Source: CBDCFV01 sp965216425
Lineage (GTDB): Bacteria > Chloroflexota > Dehalococcoidia > Lucifugimonadales > UBA3495
Reading direction: 5' to 3'
Length of the DNA: 64,000 nucleotides
NCBI GenBank assembly: GCA_965216425.1
Contig: CBDCFV010000003.1
Location: 62,001 to 126,000 of the forward strand
A program made the translations under genes and the position numbers. Under the pieces are notes generated by a model. That model ran no database searches and was not told where the DNA came from. It saw only the letters and a list, made by a program, of their open reading frames with translations. Shown here piece after piece: positions 43,044-51,620 of this stretch (positions are counted from its first letter, which is position 1; each line of letters opens with the position of its first letter).

Positions 43044-43694
43044 CTACCCTTGGGGAAGGGCTGGCTCACTGTCAGCGTCCGGCGCAGAGTCCCGCCGGAT
43101 GCTGAGAAAGTGGCTGACGCCGACCAGAATGGGTATGCCCAACGCGAAGGCTGCAACCTCATAGGAGTATTGGATCGGCCACCAAGCAGCGACAGGATAC
43201 GGGTATTTGGCCAGCCACCAAGTTAGGACCGGGACGGTGATAAGAAAGAATGCCAAGGATATAATCGCCTTTCTGGTCAGCCACAGGATACACAACCCCG
43301 TGATGCCCAGAGGGAGGGCCAGCTCGGGCAGCACAGCAATCAAGACGCCTACTCCCGTAGCAGCGCCCCGTCCACCCCTCAACCTGAAGTGGACCGGCCA
43401 GTTATGCCCGGCCACGGCCGCGACCCCGGCGATCATTTCGGCGGCGGTGGAGTTGAACAACGCTTGGGCCAGCAATACCGCGGCTGACCCCTTGGCGATG
43501 TCGATGATTCCCACAGCTATTCCGGCGCGGGAGTCGATGTTGCGGTAGACGTTGGCCGCGCCAAGATTGCGGTCTCCCAACCGGCGCAGGTCCTCTCCCT
43601 TCAGCCACCGCGCGGCCAAGTAAGCAGTGGGGGTGCTTCCTACCAAGTAAGAAATCAGGCCAGCAATCAACCAATCAAAGCTATTCGGCGGCAA
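43044..43694 (-). CDS. plsY: Glycerol-3-phosphate acyltransferase PlsY family
   Basis: 216-residue membrane protein that would acylate glycerol-3-phosphate from acyl-phosphate, the first step in phospholipid synthesis. Motifs: LVGSTPTAYLAARWLKGEDL, RRLGDRNLGAANVYRN, GHNWPVHFRLRGGRGAATGV, the last being the glycine-rich PlsY loop. Several membrane spans follow. Start TTG at 43694. The C-terminal tail is longer than in standard PlsY (~200 residues), so it may be a diverged paralogue. Confidence 0.85.
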   Translation of the reverse strand: MPPNSFDWLIAGLISYLVGSTPTAYLAARWLKGEDLRRLGDRNLGAANVYRNIDSRAGIAVGIIDIAKGSAAVLLAQALFNSTAAEMIAGVAAVAGHNWPVHFRLRGGRGAATGVGVLIAVLPELALPLGITGLCILWLTRKAIISLAFFLITVPVLTWWLAKYPYPVAAWWPIQYSYEVAAFALGIPILVGVSHFLSIRRDSAPDADSEPALPQG

Positions 43695-43851
43695 CTGGGA
43701 CCCTCTCTCCGGAGAGAATCACTAATGCTGGGGGCTAGCGGTTGACTCATCCGGCGCGTCGGTAACATGCGCCAGAAGCAATGCGAACCTACTCGTGATG
43801 CGGGTTGACGATTTCGGCCCGACCCCTTGGGGGACCCGCACGCGATGCGAC

Positions 43852-44811
43852 TTAAACGGTGACCAAGCGAGGTTGGGCGGTGGTGCACCAATGGAGGTAC
43901 TTGGGGTTCCGGCCAACTACGATGTCGAAGTACATTTTTTGCAGTTTAGTAGAGACAGGTCCCGGGTTTCTATCGGCGATGGGGCGGTTGTCCAACTCGA
44001 TTACCGGCGTCAAATGGGCCGCGGTGCCGGTGAGGAAGACCTCGTCAGCCAGATACAATTCGCTGCGGTCTATGGTGCGTTGCACCACCTCCATACCCAG
44101 TTCCCGTTGGGCCAGTTGGATGATGGTGTCACGAGTAATGCCGGGCAGCACGTTGTCTTCCAGCGACGAAGTGACGAGTTGCCCGTTGGTAACCACAAAA
44201 ATGTTTTCGCCGGAACCTTCGCATACGTGGCCGTCATGGTTGAGGATGATGGCCTCGTCGAACCCGGCCAGGGTGGCCTCGGTCTTCGCCAGGATGCTGT
44301 TGACGTAAATGCCGCTGATCTTCAGCCGGGCCGGGATCATAGGATCGTCCACTCGGCGCCACGATGAGGTGCAGCAGCGCAGTCGGTCCGACCCTAGGTA
44401 GTTCCCGAATGGAACAGTGATCAGGGTGAAGTCGCTGGCGAGATCCTGAAGTTTCAAGTTGGCCACCATCTCAGCACTCTTGTACGCCAGCGGCCGGATG
44501 TAAATATCCTGCCGGTGCTCGTTGCGCTCCACCAACTCGACGGTAATCTCGCTGAGTTCATCCGCATTGTACGGAATGTCCAACATCAACAGGCGGCAAC
44601 CGGCCAGCAGTCGCTCGTAGTGCTCCCGGAGCCGGAAGATGTGGACGAGGCCCTTTTCCTCGTTCCAGTTGCCCCTGATGCCCTCAAATACCCCGGTGCC
44701 ATAGTGGAGAGCATGAGTCATTACGTTGACTTTGGCCTCGCTCAGAGGCACATACTGTCCTTGGAAGAATGCTTGTAGTTCGTTTGCGCTGGAGGCTTGA
44801 CCTGTGCTCAC
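43852..44811 (-). CDS. ilvE: Branched-chain amino acid aminotransferase
   Basis: 319-residue fold-type IV PLP aminotransferase. Visible: THALHYGTGVFEGIRGNW at the N-terminus, RPLAYKSAEMV, KISGIYVNSILAKTEA with the PLP lysine region, GSGENIFVV and the ending part EVFLTGTAAHLTPVIELDNR. It interconverts branched-chain amino acids and their 2-oxo acids. Start GTG at 44811, 32 bp below the promoter; divergent from comEA. Confidence 0.93.
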   Translation of the reverse strand: MSTGQASSANELQAFFQGQYVPLSEAKVNVMTHALHYGTGVFEGIRGNWNEEKGLVHIFRLREHYERLLAGCRLLMLDIPYNADELSEITVELVERNEHRQDIYIRPLAYKSAEMVANLKLQDLASDFTLITVPFGNYLGSDRLRCCTSSWRRVDDPMIPARLKISGIYVNSILAKTEATLAGFDEAIILNHDGHVCEGSGENIFVVTNGQLVTSSLEDNVLPGITRDTIIQLAQRELGMEVVQRTIDRSELYLADEVFLTGTAAHLTPVIELDNRPIADRNPGPVSTKLQKMYFDIVVGRNPKYLHWCTTAQPRLVTV

Positions 44812-44842
44812 CTAAGACCCCTTTCCCCGGAAAGTTCCGTAA

Positions 44843-44872
44843 ATTATAATCGGACGCCCGCTATAAAAACAA
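44843..44872 (-). promoter_or_regulatory. ilvE promoter in the ilvE-comEA divergent gap
   Basis: Minus-strand TTGTTT (44867-44872), an 18-bp spacer and TATAAT (44843-44848). The box ATTATAAT is near-palindromic, so the plus strand also has a TATAAT (44845-44850) that could serve comEA, though without a good -35. Confidence 0.55.
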
Positions 44873-44901
44873 GGCAACTTTCCGGGCGGCGGTTCTTGCG
44901 T

Positions 44902-45567
44902 ATGCCGGAGTCCCGAAGTGGTAAATTGGCGATCGTGTTGGTGGCTCTGCTGGCCGGAGGCCTCATATTGGCGGCAGTCGTCCTTTTGTTTCGCCGTGAC
45001 GACAATGCGCCCATACGGATAGTGTTGCCAACGCCGGAGGCGACCGGGACCGGGCAACCGGATGCCAAATACACCGAGATTACGGCAGCCGAGTCGGAGT
45101 TGAAGGTCTATATTGCCGGAGCGGTCCGGTACCCGGGCGTGTACCGTTTGCAGCCTGGAGACCGGTTGGAAGACGCACTGGCGGCGGCCGGAGGGGGCGA
45201 CGAGGAAGCAGACCTGGAGGCGATTAACTTGGCCCGACGGGTTGAGGATGAAGCCTATTACCACGTGCCGCGGCTTGGAGAGACTCCCCGGCCTTCCGTC
45301 GCAGAAGCAGCCAACCCTGTATTGGGACAAGGCGCTTCCCGAGAGAATTCAACGTCAAACGGGGGCTTGGTAAACCTCAACACGGCTTCCTCTGACTTAC
45401 TGGAGACTTTGCCGGGTATTGGGCCGGTCCGGGCGCAAGCAATAGTAGATGACCGAGAACAAAACGGCCTCTTTCAATCGGTGGAAGAGGTTACGCGCGT
45501 CCCGGGGATTGGCAGTGCCATTTATAACAGTATCCGACCTTTAGTAACCGCGGGTCCGGAGCATTAA
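44902..45567 (+). CDS. comEA: Competence protein ComEA (DNA-binding, SLBB + helix-hairpin-helix)
   Basis: 221 residues from the ATG at 44902. It has an N-terminal membrane anchor (KLAIVLVALLAGGLILAAVV), an SLBB-type domain (KVYIAGAVRYPGVYRLQPGD) and a C-terminal double helix-hairpin-helix (VNLNTASSDLLETLPGIGPV, VTRVPGIGSAIYNSIRPLV). It binds incoming DNA outside the membrane during natural transformation. The next gene is comEC, as in Firmicutes. The frame is open to 44797, overlapping the ilvE start, so the inner ATG is chosen. Confidence 0.92.
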   Translation: MPESRSGKLAIVLVALLAGGLILAAVVLLFRRDDNAPIRIVLPTPEATGTGQPDAKYTEITAAESELKVYIAGAVRYPGVYRLQPGDRLEDALAAAGGGDEEADLEAINLARRVEDEAYYHVPRLGETPRPSVAEAANPVLGQGASRENSTSNGGLVNLNTASSDLLETLPGIGPVRAQAIVDDREQNGLFQSVEEVTRVPGIGSAIYNSIRPLVTAGPEH

Positions 45568-45603
45568 CGCCTCTCCGGACCGGGTTTTTGCGGAGACGCC
45601 GGT

Positions 45604-48105
45604 ATGAAGCTGGCGTTTTTGGCTGCGGCATGGATTGCCGGGACCATGCTGGGATTGGAGGTTGACCCACCCCTTCTGCCGGTAGGGTTGCTGATGCTGG
45701 CCATCCTGCTCTTGGCGCTGCTGAGCCGAGCGGTCCACTGGCCCGTTTGGCCTGCTCTGCTGGCGGGGGTCTTGCTGCTTGGGTTGTTGCGGGTCGAGGC
45801 GCTCCCAGGCGCCGCAGCCCCGTCGCTGTTGAGGGACGATGGGCCGACGGTATTGGTTGGGCGTATATCCGACTACCCGGAGCCCACTGCCCGCCGCATC
45901 AGGTTCCCCTTTGACGTGAACGCCGTTGACGAGGCCGGGTTTATGAAGCCCGTCAGCGCCAGGATTCTGGTGTACGCCACTCCTCCCGAGTCTCTCCTTG
46001 CCAGTCGCGACAGTGAGTATTTCAGGTATGGAGACGAGTTGAGGCTGGAAGGAGAGCTTCGCCGACCGCAGCCCTTTGGCAATTTCGACTACCCGGCTTA
46101 CCTTGCCAACCAAGGAATCTCGGGCATCTTGTACACTCACTCCGCTCACATGCTGCCTCCGGAGCCTGGCTCCCTTCGTTCGGTGTTGCTGGGCAAAGTA
46201 TTTGATCTGCGGCGGGCGTTGGCGGACCGGTTGGAACAAGCTATGACCGAGCCTCACGCTTCGCTGGCGCAAGCTTTGTTGCTTGGGCTTCGGAGCGCGT
46301 TGCCTGAGGACGTGGAAGAGTCCTTTCGTCGTACCGGGACATCGCATCTGCTGGCTATATCCGGCCTCCACGTTGGGGTGATATTGGCGTTGACGATGGT
46401 TGCTGCGTCCCGGTTGCTGGGACGGCGCTGGCACGTATACCTGGCCATTTCCGTTGCGGTGGTCTGGGGATACGCTCTGGTAAGCGGGCTTCCTATCTCG
46501 GTGGTCCGAGCCGCCATCATGGGCACCGTGTTATTGCTGGCGTGGGCGGTGGGCCGGCCCCGAAGCGTTCTGCCGTCCCTGGCCCTCAGTGCTGCCGTCA
46601 TGGTTGGGATCGATCCTAAAGTGCTGGGCCAGGTCTCGTTCCAGCTCAGCTTCACCGCGCTGGCGGGGATTGTCCTGGCGTTGCCATATCGAGCCCGAAT
46701 ATCCGGATGGGCAGCAAGGCGGGCTGAGTCAGCCGCTACTTGGCGGCGGGCGTGGTTTTGGGAAGGTTCCAGGGTGGCCTCCTCCGCATTGGTCATCTCC
46801 GCCGCGGCGACGCTGGCAACGTGGCCGTTGGTAGCAGTCAATTTCGAGCGCGTCCCGCTCCTGGGAATCTTTACTACCCTACTGGCCCTACCCGCTCTTC
46901 CCGCGATACTGGTTGGATCCATGGCAACCGCGACGGCAGGATTAGTGCACGTGCTGCCAAGCCAATTCTTCGGGTGGCTTACATGGGTGCCGCTGAGCTA
47001 TTTGTTGGGTGTGGTCTCTGTGTTTCCTACGGTGTCGTTCTCCGGTTTTTGGGTAGGAACGCCGTTTTTGTGGGCTTGGTACTTGATGCTGGGCGGGTTA
47101 CTGCTTATTCCGGGAGGCTTTGTTCGGTTGAAGGCGGTCTTTGCCAAGCTGGAAGAAATAATGGGCCGTGTAGCAGGCAGGGACTCGAGCAGCGGGTCGA
47201 CACCTGGGTTGTCATTGGGAAGCGCGATGTTCGCTGTGGCTCTACTGGCGGGCGTCGTCGTGTTGTGGGTACAAGTCTTCAGACCAGCGGACGAAAACCT
47301 GCGGGTGCACATCTTAGACGTGGGTCAAGGAGACAGTACCCTTATCGACACTCCGGGGGGCAAGCAGGTGCTGGTTGACGGCGGGCCGGACTTGGAAGGA
47401 TTGGTGCACGCTCTCGCTGGGGTCCTGTCTCCGGGCGACCGCACCCTGGACTTGGTGGTAGTTACCCACATGGACGAAGATCACGCCAGGGGTTTGATCG
47501 AGGTATTGGACAGATATGAGGTCGAGGCGGTGCTGATGGGGACAACTGACGATGGTGCTGTCATAGGGCCCCAATGGGAAGCAGCGCTGAGACGGAACGG
47601 GATAGAGCCGGTCCAGGTAGCCGCCGACCACTTGGTTGAATTGGAGCCGGGTATCACGCTGCAAGTGCTGAATCCGCCGGCGACACCGTTCGCGGGCACA
47701 CCCGCTGACCGGAACAACAACTCGGTCGTAATGAGATTGTCCCATGGACGGATAAGCTATCTGTTGACCGCCGACATTGAAGCTCCGGCGGAGAGCCGCT
47801 TGGCGCAGAACCCGGACAGTCTGAAGAGTACGGTGCTCAAGGTGGGCCACCACGGCAGCCGTTCGTCGACAACGGCATCATTCTTGGAGAAAGTAAGCCC
47901 GTCCCTGGCGGTTGTCTCAGCCGGGGCGGATAACCGTTACGGGCATCCTCACAGTGAAGTCATGGACCGGCTGATACGTAATCTGGGACCGGCCAGTGTT
48001 TTCAGGACCGACCTGGATGGGAGCGTGGAGTTAATCAGCGACGGAGTTGATTTGTGGGTGAAAACCGGGAATGCCCCCCGCCTTCGCGGGGGTGACGTTC
48101 AGTGA
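45604..48105 (+). CDS. comEC: DNA internalisation protein ComEC/Rec2
   Basis: 833 residues. It forms the inner-membrane channel for single-stranded DNA uptake. The N-terminal part has membrane spans, then a DUF4131-like region, the central competence domain (TGTSHLLAISGLHVGVILAL) with many spans, and a C-terminal metallo-beta-lactamase-type domain (HILDVGQGDSTLID, VVVTHMDEDHARGL, KVGHHGSRSSTTASFLEKV). It follows comEA by 36 bp. The stop codon lies inside the first unit of a tandem repeat, so the last residues (GGDVQ) are repeat-encoded. Confidence 0.93.
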   Translation: MKLAFLAAAWIAGTMLGLEVDPPLLPVGLLMLAILLLALLSRAVHWPVWPALLAGVLLLGLLRVEALPGAAAPSLLRDDGPTVLVGRISDYPEPTARRIRFPFDVNAVDEAGFMKPVSARILVYATPPESLLASRDSEYFRYGDELRLEGELRRPQPFGNFDYPAYLANQGISGILYTHSAHMLPPEPGSLRSVLLGKVFDLRRALADRLEQAMTEPHASLAQALLLGLRSALPEDVEESFRRTGTSHLLAISGLHVGVILALTMVAASRLLGRRWHVYLAISVAVVWGYALVSGLPISVVRAAIMGTVLLLAWAVGRPRSVLPSLALSAAVMVGIDPKVLGQVSFQLSFTALAGIVLALPYRARISGWAARRAESAATWRRAWFWEGSRVASSALVISAAATLATWPLVAVNFERVPLLGIFTTLLALPALPAILVGSMATATAGLVHVLPSQFFGWLTWVPLSYLLGVVSVFPTVSFSGFWVGTPFLWAWYLMLGGLLLIPGGFVRLKAVFAKLEEIMGRVAGRDSSSGSTPGLSLGSAMFAVALLAGVVVLWVQVFRPADENLRVHILDVGQGDSTLIDTPGGKQVLVDGGPDLEGLVHALAGVLSPGDRTLDLVVVTHMDEDHARGLIEVLDRYEVEAVLMGTTDDGAVIGPQWEAALRRNGIEPVQVAADHLVELEPGITLQVLNPPATPFAGTPADRNNNSVVMRLSHGRISYLLTADIEAPAESRLAQNPDSLKSTVLKVGHHGSRSSTTASFLEKVSPSLAVVSAGADNRYGHPHSEVMDRLIRNLGPASVFRTDLDGSVELISDGVDLWVKTGNAPRLRGGDVQ

Positions 48106-48159
48106 CGGCGGGGACGACGTTCGGTGACCGCGAGGGAGACGTTCAGTGACTGCGGGGGG
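48094..48159 (+). repeat. Three 22-bp tandem repeats covering the comEC stop
   Basis: Units begin at 48094, 48116 and 48138, each starting GACGTTC(A/G)GTGAC and ending in a G-rich stretch. The TGA stop of comEC is in the first unit. The array directly follows a REP-like sequence (about 48071-48095, CCCCCCGCCTTCGCGGGGG). Confidence 0.75.
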
Positions 48160-48175
48160 ACGGTCGCTGGCTACC

Positions 48176-48227
48176 GCCGTGAACCCTCACTGACCACTGC
48201 CGCCGTGAACCGTCGCTGACCACTGCC
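48176..48227 (+). repeat. Two 26-bp tandem repeats upstream of rph
   Basis: Units of 26 bp (48176-48201, 48202-48227) share GCCGTGAACC and CTGACCACTGCC, with two mismatches. Their sequence differs from that of the 22-bp array just before. Confidence 0.75.
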
Positions 48228-48298
48228 GGGAACAGCGGGGATGCGAGGTCATGTATACTGAAACGCAGCCCTCTTGAACATGCGTCAAGCGGGACTAC

Positions 48299-49039
48299 GT
48301 GAAGGAAGTACGTACTTTGGCCAGAACCGACGGACGCCGTTGGGACGAAGCCCGACCGGTTAACATAACAACAGGTTTCCAGAAGTTCGCCGAGGGATCG
48401 GCGGTAATCGAAATGGGAGACACCCGGGTCCTCTGCGCCGCCTCTATGGATGAACGTGTTCCTCAATTCCTGAGAGGCCAAGGCAAGGGATGGGTCACTG
48501 CGGAGTACGCGATGCTGCCCCGCTCTACCACGACCAGGACCTCGCGGGAGAGAGACGGAGGCCGGATCAGCGGGCGTTCTCAAGAGATTCAACGGCTTAT
48601 CGGCAGGTCGTTGAGAGCGGTTACGGACTTGGAAGCCTTGGGTGAGCGCACGGTGCAAGTCGACTGCGATGTGCTCCAAGCCGACGGGGGCACCCGCACC
48701 GCGGCTATTACCGGAGCCTACGTGGCCCTGCATCAAGCATTGAAGGTGTTGGTTGACCACCGGGTGCTGCGTAGAATCCCCCTTTTGGACGCGGTGGCGG
48801 CGATAAGCGTTGGCTTGATTGATGATGAACTGTTGCTTGACTTGTGTTACGAAGAGGACTTCCGGGCCGACGTGGACTTCAATCTGGTGATGACCAAAAG
48901 CGGCGACTTGGTGGAGCTTCAGGGCGCCACCGAAGCAGCCCCGTTCCCGCGCCAAAGGGTGGCCGATATCCTGGAACTGGCCGCCGAGGGCATGGCGCCG
49001 CTGTTTGCCGCGCAGCAGGAGGCGTTGGCACGGGGGTGA
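48299..49039 (+). CDS. rph: Ribonuclease PH
   Basis: Phosphorolytic 3'-5' exoribonuclease that trims tRNA 3' ends. Up to 246 residues: RTDGRRWDEARPVNITTGFQ, AEYAMLPRSTTTRTSRERDG, GRSQEIQRLIGRSLRAVTDL, DCDVLQADGGTRTAAITGAY, all standard Rph motifs. The start may be GTG at 48299 or, six codons on, TTG at 48317, which has GAAGGAAG eight bases upstream. The stop overlaps the HtrA start (TGATG). Confidence 0.95.
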   Translation: MKEVRTLARTDGRRWDEARPVNITTGFQKFAEGSAVIEMGDTRVLCAASMDERVPQFLRGQGKGWVTAEYAMLPRSTTTRTSRERDGGRISGRSQEIQRLIGRSLRAVTDLEALGERTVQVDCDVLQADGGTRTAAITGAYVALHQALKVLVDHRVLRRIPLLDAVAAISVGLIDDELLLDLCYEEDFRADVDFNLVMTKSGDLVELQGATEAAPFPRQRVADILELAAEGMAPLFAAQQEALARG

Positions 49040-50457
49040 TGTTTGGGTTGGTTTCGAGCTTGATGCGACCTGCCGTCGGTATAAGGCAGGGGCCTGTTTG
49101 GCTTGTTGTACCGGCTCTGCTATTGGCGCTGGCGGCCTGTTCAATGGCTGCTCCGGCCGCTGAGACGGGGCTTGGTTCCTCTGATGCCAGTGGAACGGAG
49201 GCGGCGAAACTCGATGCCGGAGAGCCGGAGGATAGGGTTACCGGCGAGAGTCCGCAGCCGGAGATTTCGAATCCAGCGGCGACGGTTGCCATGGAGCTGC
49301 CGGACGTAGCGACATCGCCACCGTCAGGGTGGGACGTCGCCACCGCCACACCGGCGCCCTTAGTACGGGACATCGCAACCGCAGCACCGCAGCTGATGCA
49401 GGAAATCGCCATTCCAACGCCGGTAGCCGGTCCCGGCGAAGCGCAGGACAGACTAACCGATAGTCCTGCAACCCCTCCGTCTACAGCAGTGACGGTGCTG
49501 CAACTGCCCAACGTCGCCGATACGGTGGAGCGGGTGCGGCCGGCGGTGGTGTCTTTGGTGACTGAAGTAGTGCTTAGAGACCGGTTCGGGATGGTGAGGC
49601 GGGACTTCGGCAGCGGGACCGGCGTGATAATCAGCGAGGACGGGTTGGTCATCACCAACAACCACGTGATTGAAGGCGCTGCCAAGATCATTGTCACCAT
49701 GGACGACGGCTCCCAAAGGGAAGCGGAAATGGTTGGAGCGGACAGGTTGTCCGATTTGGCTGTCTTACGACTTCCGGGGACATACGACACCTTCCTGCCA
49801 TTGAACGACGACGTCCACTTGCGGGTCGGCGAGTGGGTCATAGCCATAGGCAACGCGTTGGCGCTGCCGGGCGGACCTACGGTGACTGTAGGGGTGGTAT
49901 CGGCGATGGGCCGCACGATAGGCGGGAGAGACGGTACACCGCTGTACGACTTGGTCCAGACGGACACATCGATCAATCCGGGCAACAGCGGAGGCCCATT
50001 GATCAACATGAACGGCGACCTGGTCGGCATCAATACCGCGGTGCTGCGGGGCGGAGATTTCGGGACGCCGCACTTCGAGGGTATAGGCTTTGCCATAAAC
50101 ATGGAGACCGCCATCGAAGTGTCCGGGCAGTTAATCAAGGACGGCAAGGTCAAGTGGGCTTGGATGGGGGTGTTCCTGGCTGACCTGACGCCTGACATGG
50201 CCGCGCAATTCGGACTACCCATCCGGGAGGGCGTCATCATCCAGGACGTTCTTCAAGGCGGCCCGTCGGACAAGGCGGGCATCCGTCCGGGCGATATAGT
50301 CACGTCGATAGACGGAAAGGAAGTCGCCACGGTGCTCGACCTTATGCGTATGCTGCGGCAGGACCTGGAGGCCCATCAAGAGGCCGAAGTGCAACTGTTC
50401 CGCGGCGGGGGACGTGACACCATCACCATGGTCATGGGCGAGCGGCCTGCCCGGTAG
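49039..50457 (+). CDS. HtrA/DegP-like serine protease, probable lipoprotein
   Basis: 472 residues. The N-terminus (PVWLVVPALLLALAACSM) is a lipoprotein signal with an LAAC lipobox, followed by a ~100-residue Pro/Ala/Thr-rich linker, a trypsin-like domain and one PDZ domain. The catalytic triad is His209 (VITNNHVIEGA), Asp239 (LSDLAVLRL) and Ser317 (INPGNSGGPLIN). The PDZ part includes GGPSDKAGIRPGDIVTSIDG. It degrades or refolds damaged exported proteins. Start ATG at 49039, coupled to rph; the frame is open upstream through rph but that part is a shadow. Confidence 0.93.
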   Translation: MFGLVSSLMRPAVGIRQGPVWLVVPALLLALAACSMAAPAAETGLGSSDASGTEAAKLDAGEPEDRVTGESPQPEISNPAATVAMELPDVATSPPSGWDVATATPAPLVRDIATAAPQLMQEIAIPTPVAGPGEAQDRLTDSPATPPSTAVTVLQLPNVADTVERVRPAVVSLVTEVVLRDRFGMVRRDFGSGTGVIISEDGLVITNNHVIEGAAKIIVTMDDGSQREAEMVGADRLSDLAVLRLPGTYDTFLPLNDDVHLRVGEWVIAIGNALALPGGPTVTVGVVSAMGRTIGGRDGTPLYDLVQTDTSINPGNSGGPLINMNGDLVGINTAVLRGGDFGTPHFEGIGFAINMETAIEVSGQLIKDGKVKWAWMGVFLADLTPDMAAQFGLPIREGVIIQDVLQGGPSDKAGIRPGDIVTSIDGKEVATVLDLMRMLRQDLEAHQEAEVQLFRGGGRDTITMVMGERPAR

Positions 50458-50476
50458 GGACAGAGCTGGCGTGGGT

Positions 50477-51030
50477 GATGTATCGTCCATTGCCTCCTTG
50501 GATGGTCCGGCGCCGGCAGTCGTATTGGGCCGAGGACTCGTTTGATGTGGGTGATTGCGGCGAATCATTCCTCCCCCGCCCAGACCAGGTCCAAGCGGTA
50601 TTTACTTACCCAGGGGATGAGGGTCCGCAGGAGTTCATGGCCGTCGATTTCGACCTTTTCGCGGCGGCATTTCTCCAAGTATTTGTTGATCTCCATGAAT
50701 GTGGGCAGCCGGAAGCCAGCCCTGACTACCCGGGAGCCGAAGGAAGAGGGCTCGGGCAAGGGTTTGTGGTCGGTGAGGGCGACGAACCACTGGAGACGAA
50801 ATTCCCTGACCAACCGGCGAAGCCGGACGATGGCCAGTTCCAGGACCATTTTTTTCTGAAGGGCGCGGACGCGGGCTCTCAGTTCTCCCATAAGTAAACG
50901 TTCACCTCGACGTGTTGTGTATCTTGGAGGGTACGGCAGGGGAAATTCTTGATTTCCCTCTCACTTTCTCCCATTTTGCTTGGGCGGCGGGAGAGACGTA
51001 TGGTCCTTTGCCTCCTTGGGTGGTCCAGCG
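50477..51030 (+). repeat. 36-bp direct repeats flanking the 108-residue gene
   Basis: Two copies (50477-50512 and 50995-51030) share GTAT, GTCC, TTGCCTCCTTGG and TGGTCC with few mismatches, 518 bp apart. On the minus strand both can encode a similar peptide, (T)QGG(K/N)G(P/R)Y, so they may be paralogous gene fragments. The span covers the small gene at 50565-50891. Confidence 0.55.
50565..50891 (-). CDS. Small hypothetical protein in a low-GC patch
   Basis: 108 residues: a basic helical N-terminus (ELRARVRALQKKMVLELAIV, RLRRLVREFRLQWFVALTDH) followed by a compact C-terminal part (TFMEINKYLEKCRREKVEID, GHELLRTLIPWVSK). I recognise no family. ATG at 50891. It is bracketed by direct repeats and lies next to an insertion sequence, so it may have arrived by transfer. 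The helix-rich basic N-terminus could bind nucleic acid; this is a guess. Confidence 0.5.
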   Translation of the reverse strand: MGELRARVRALQKKMVLELAIVRLRRLVREFRLQWFVALTDHKPLPEPSSFGSRVVRAGFRLPTFMEINKYLEKCRREKVEIDGHELLRTLIPWVSKYRLDLVWAGEE

Positions 51031-51111
51031 GGTGATCCAGCGCAGACCGGCTGCAGTTCCGATCTGCTTGTTGCTTGTTTCAAGGTACTGAGATGTAATC
51101 CGAGATGTCAA
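50902..51111 (-). CDS. Possible small ORF upstream of the 108-residue gene
   Basis: 69 residues from a TTG start, ending 10 bp before the ATG of the next gene. The sequence (SNKQIGTAAGLRWITRWTTQ, GGKGPYVSPAAQAKWEKVRG) is plausible as protein but has no ribosome site that I can trust and no known family. Part of it lies in the direct repeat. Low confidence that it is translated. Confidence 0.25.
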   Translation of the reverse strand: MTSRITSQYLETSNKQIGTAAGLRWITRWTTQGGKGPYVSPAAQAKWEKVRGKSRISPAVPSKIHNTSR

Positions 51112-51341
51112 CGACGGAATGTCAGGGGCGGGGCCTCATTAGATAGTTGTCTGAACTGTGATTCGTTTGATTGGGACGATTTTGATGATTCAAGACCTTG
51201 CTCAGTTTGATGGGTTTAGATCAAGTTCTTCATCATGACCGAGACCGATAAGGATTACCAAGACCGAAAGCGCTGATGGAGGAGTACCGTATCTTGGGTA
51301 GGAACTAGATATAAGTAAGTTGCTTGAGATAGATTAGCCCA

Positions 51342-51620
51342 GTGATTGAGCCAATCTCCCTAACCTTTACCGTTGCCACCTTCGTGGTTGCGGTATTTGT
51401 CGCGTGGTTCACTTGGCAGAATCATAATGCTAGACTACCAAGCGAATTACCGGAAGTACGGATTGATCCCCTTGATCAAGGTCTCTATCGCCCTGAACAA
51501 GTGATGACGATTTATGTTCAACTGAAGACGCATCACCCTAACTTCGGCTGGTGCGTCACTAGAGTTGAAGTTATCGAGGCCTCCCCTAAGGCTACAACGA
51601 CGAGTTGTTTGGTAGGATAG
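51342..51620 (+). CDS. Truncated membrane-anchored protein interrupted by the IS element
   Basis: From a GTG at 51342: one N-terminal membrane helix (SLTFTVATFVVAVFVAWFTW) and about 60 further residues (VRIDPLDQGLYRPEQVMTIY). Residues after position ~82 are encoded by the IS left end (from 51590), so the native gene is cut there. The codons look AT-richer than their neighbours. Family unknown. Removing the IS joins this frame in phase to the metallo-hydrolase gene that follows. Confidence 0.45.
   Translation: MIEPISLTFTVATFVVAVFVAWFTWQNHNARLPSELPEVRIDPLDQGLYRPEQVMTIYVQLKTHHPNFGWCVTRVEVIEASPKATTTSCLVG

Noticed and set aside
43667..43891. Small minus-strand frame between ilvE and plsY
   Set aside because: Overlaps both neighbours and lacks protein-like composition.
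48094..48227. Possible CRISPR-like array
   Set aside because: Tandem units without unique spacers; no cas genes.
48879..50240. Open frame of 453 codons on the minus strand
   Set aside because: Antisense to rph and HtrA; Ser/Pro/Thr-rich shadow translation.
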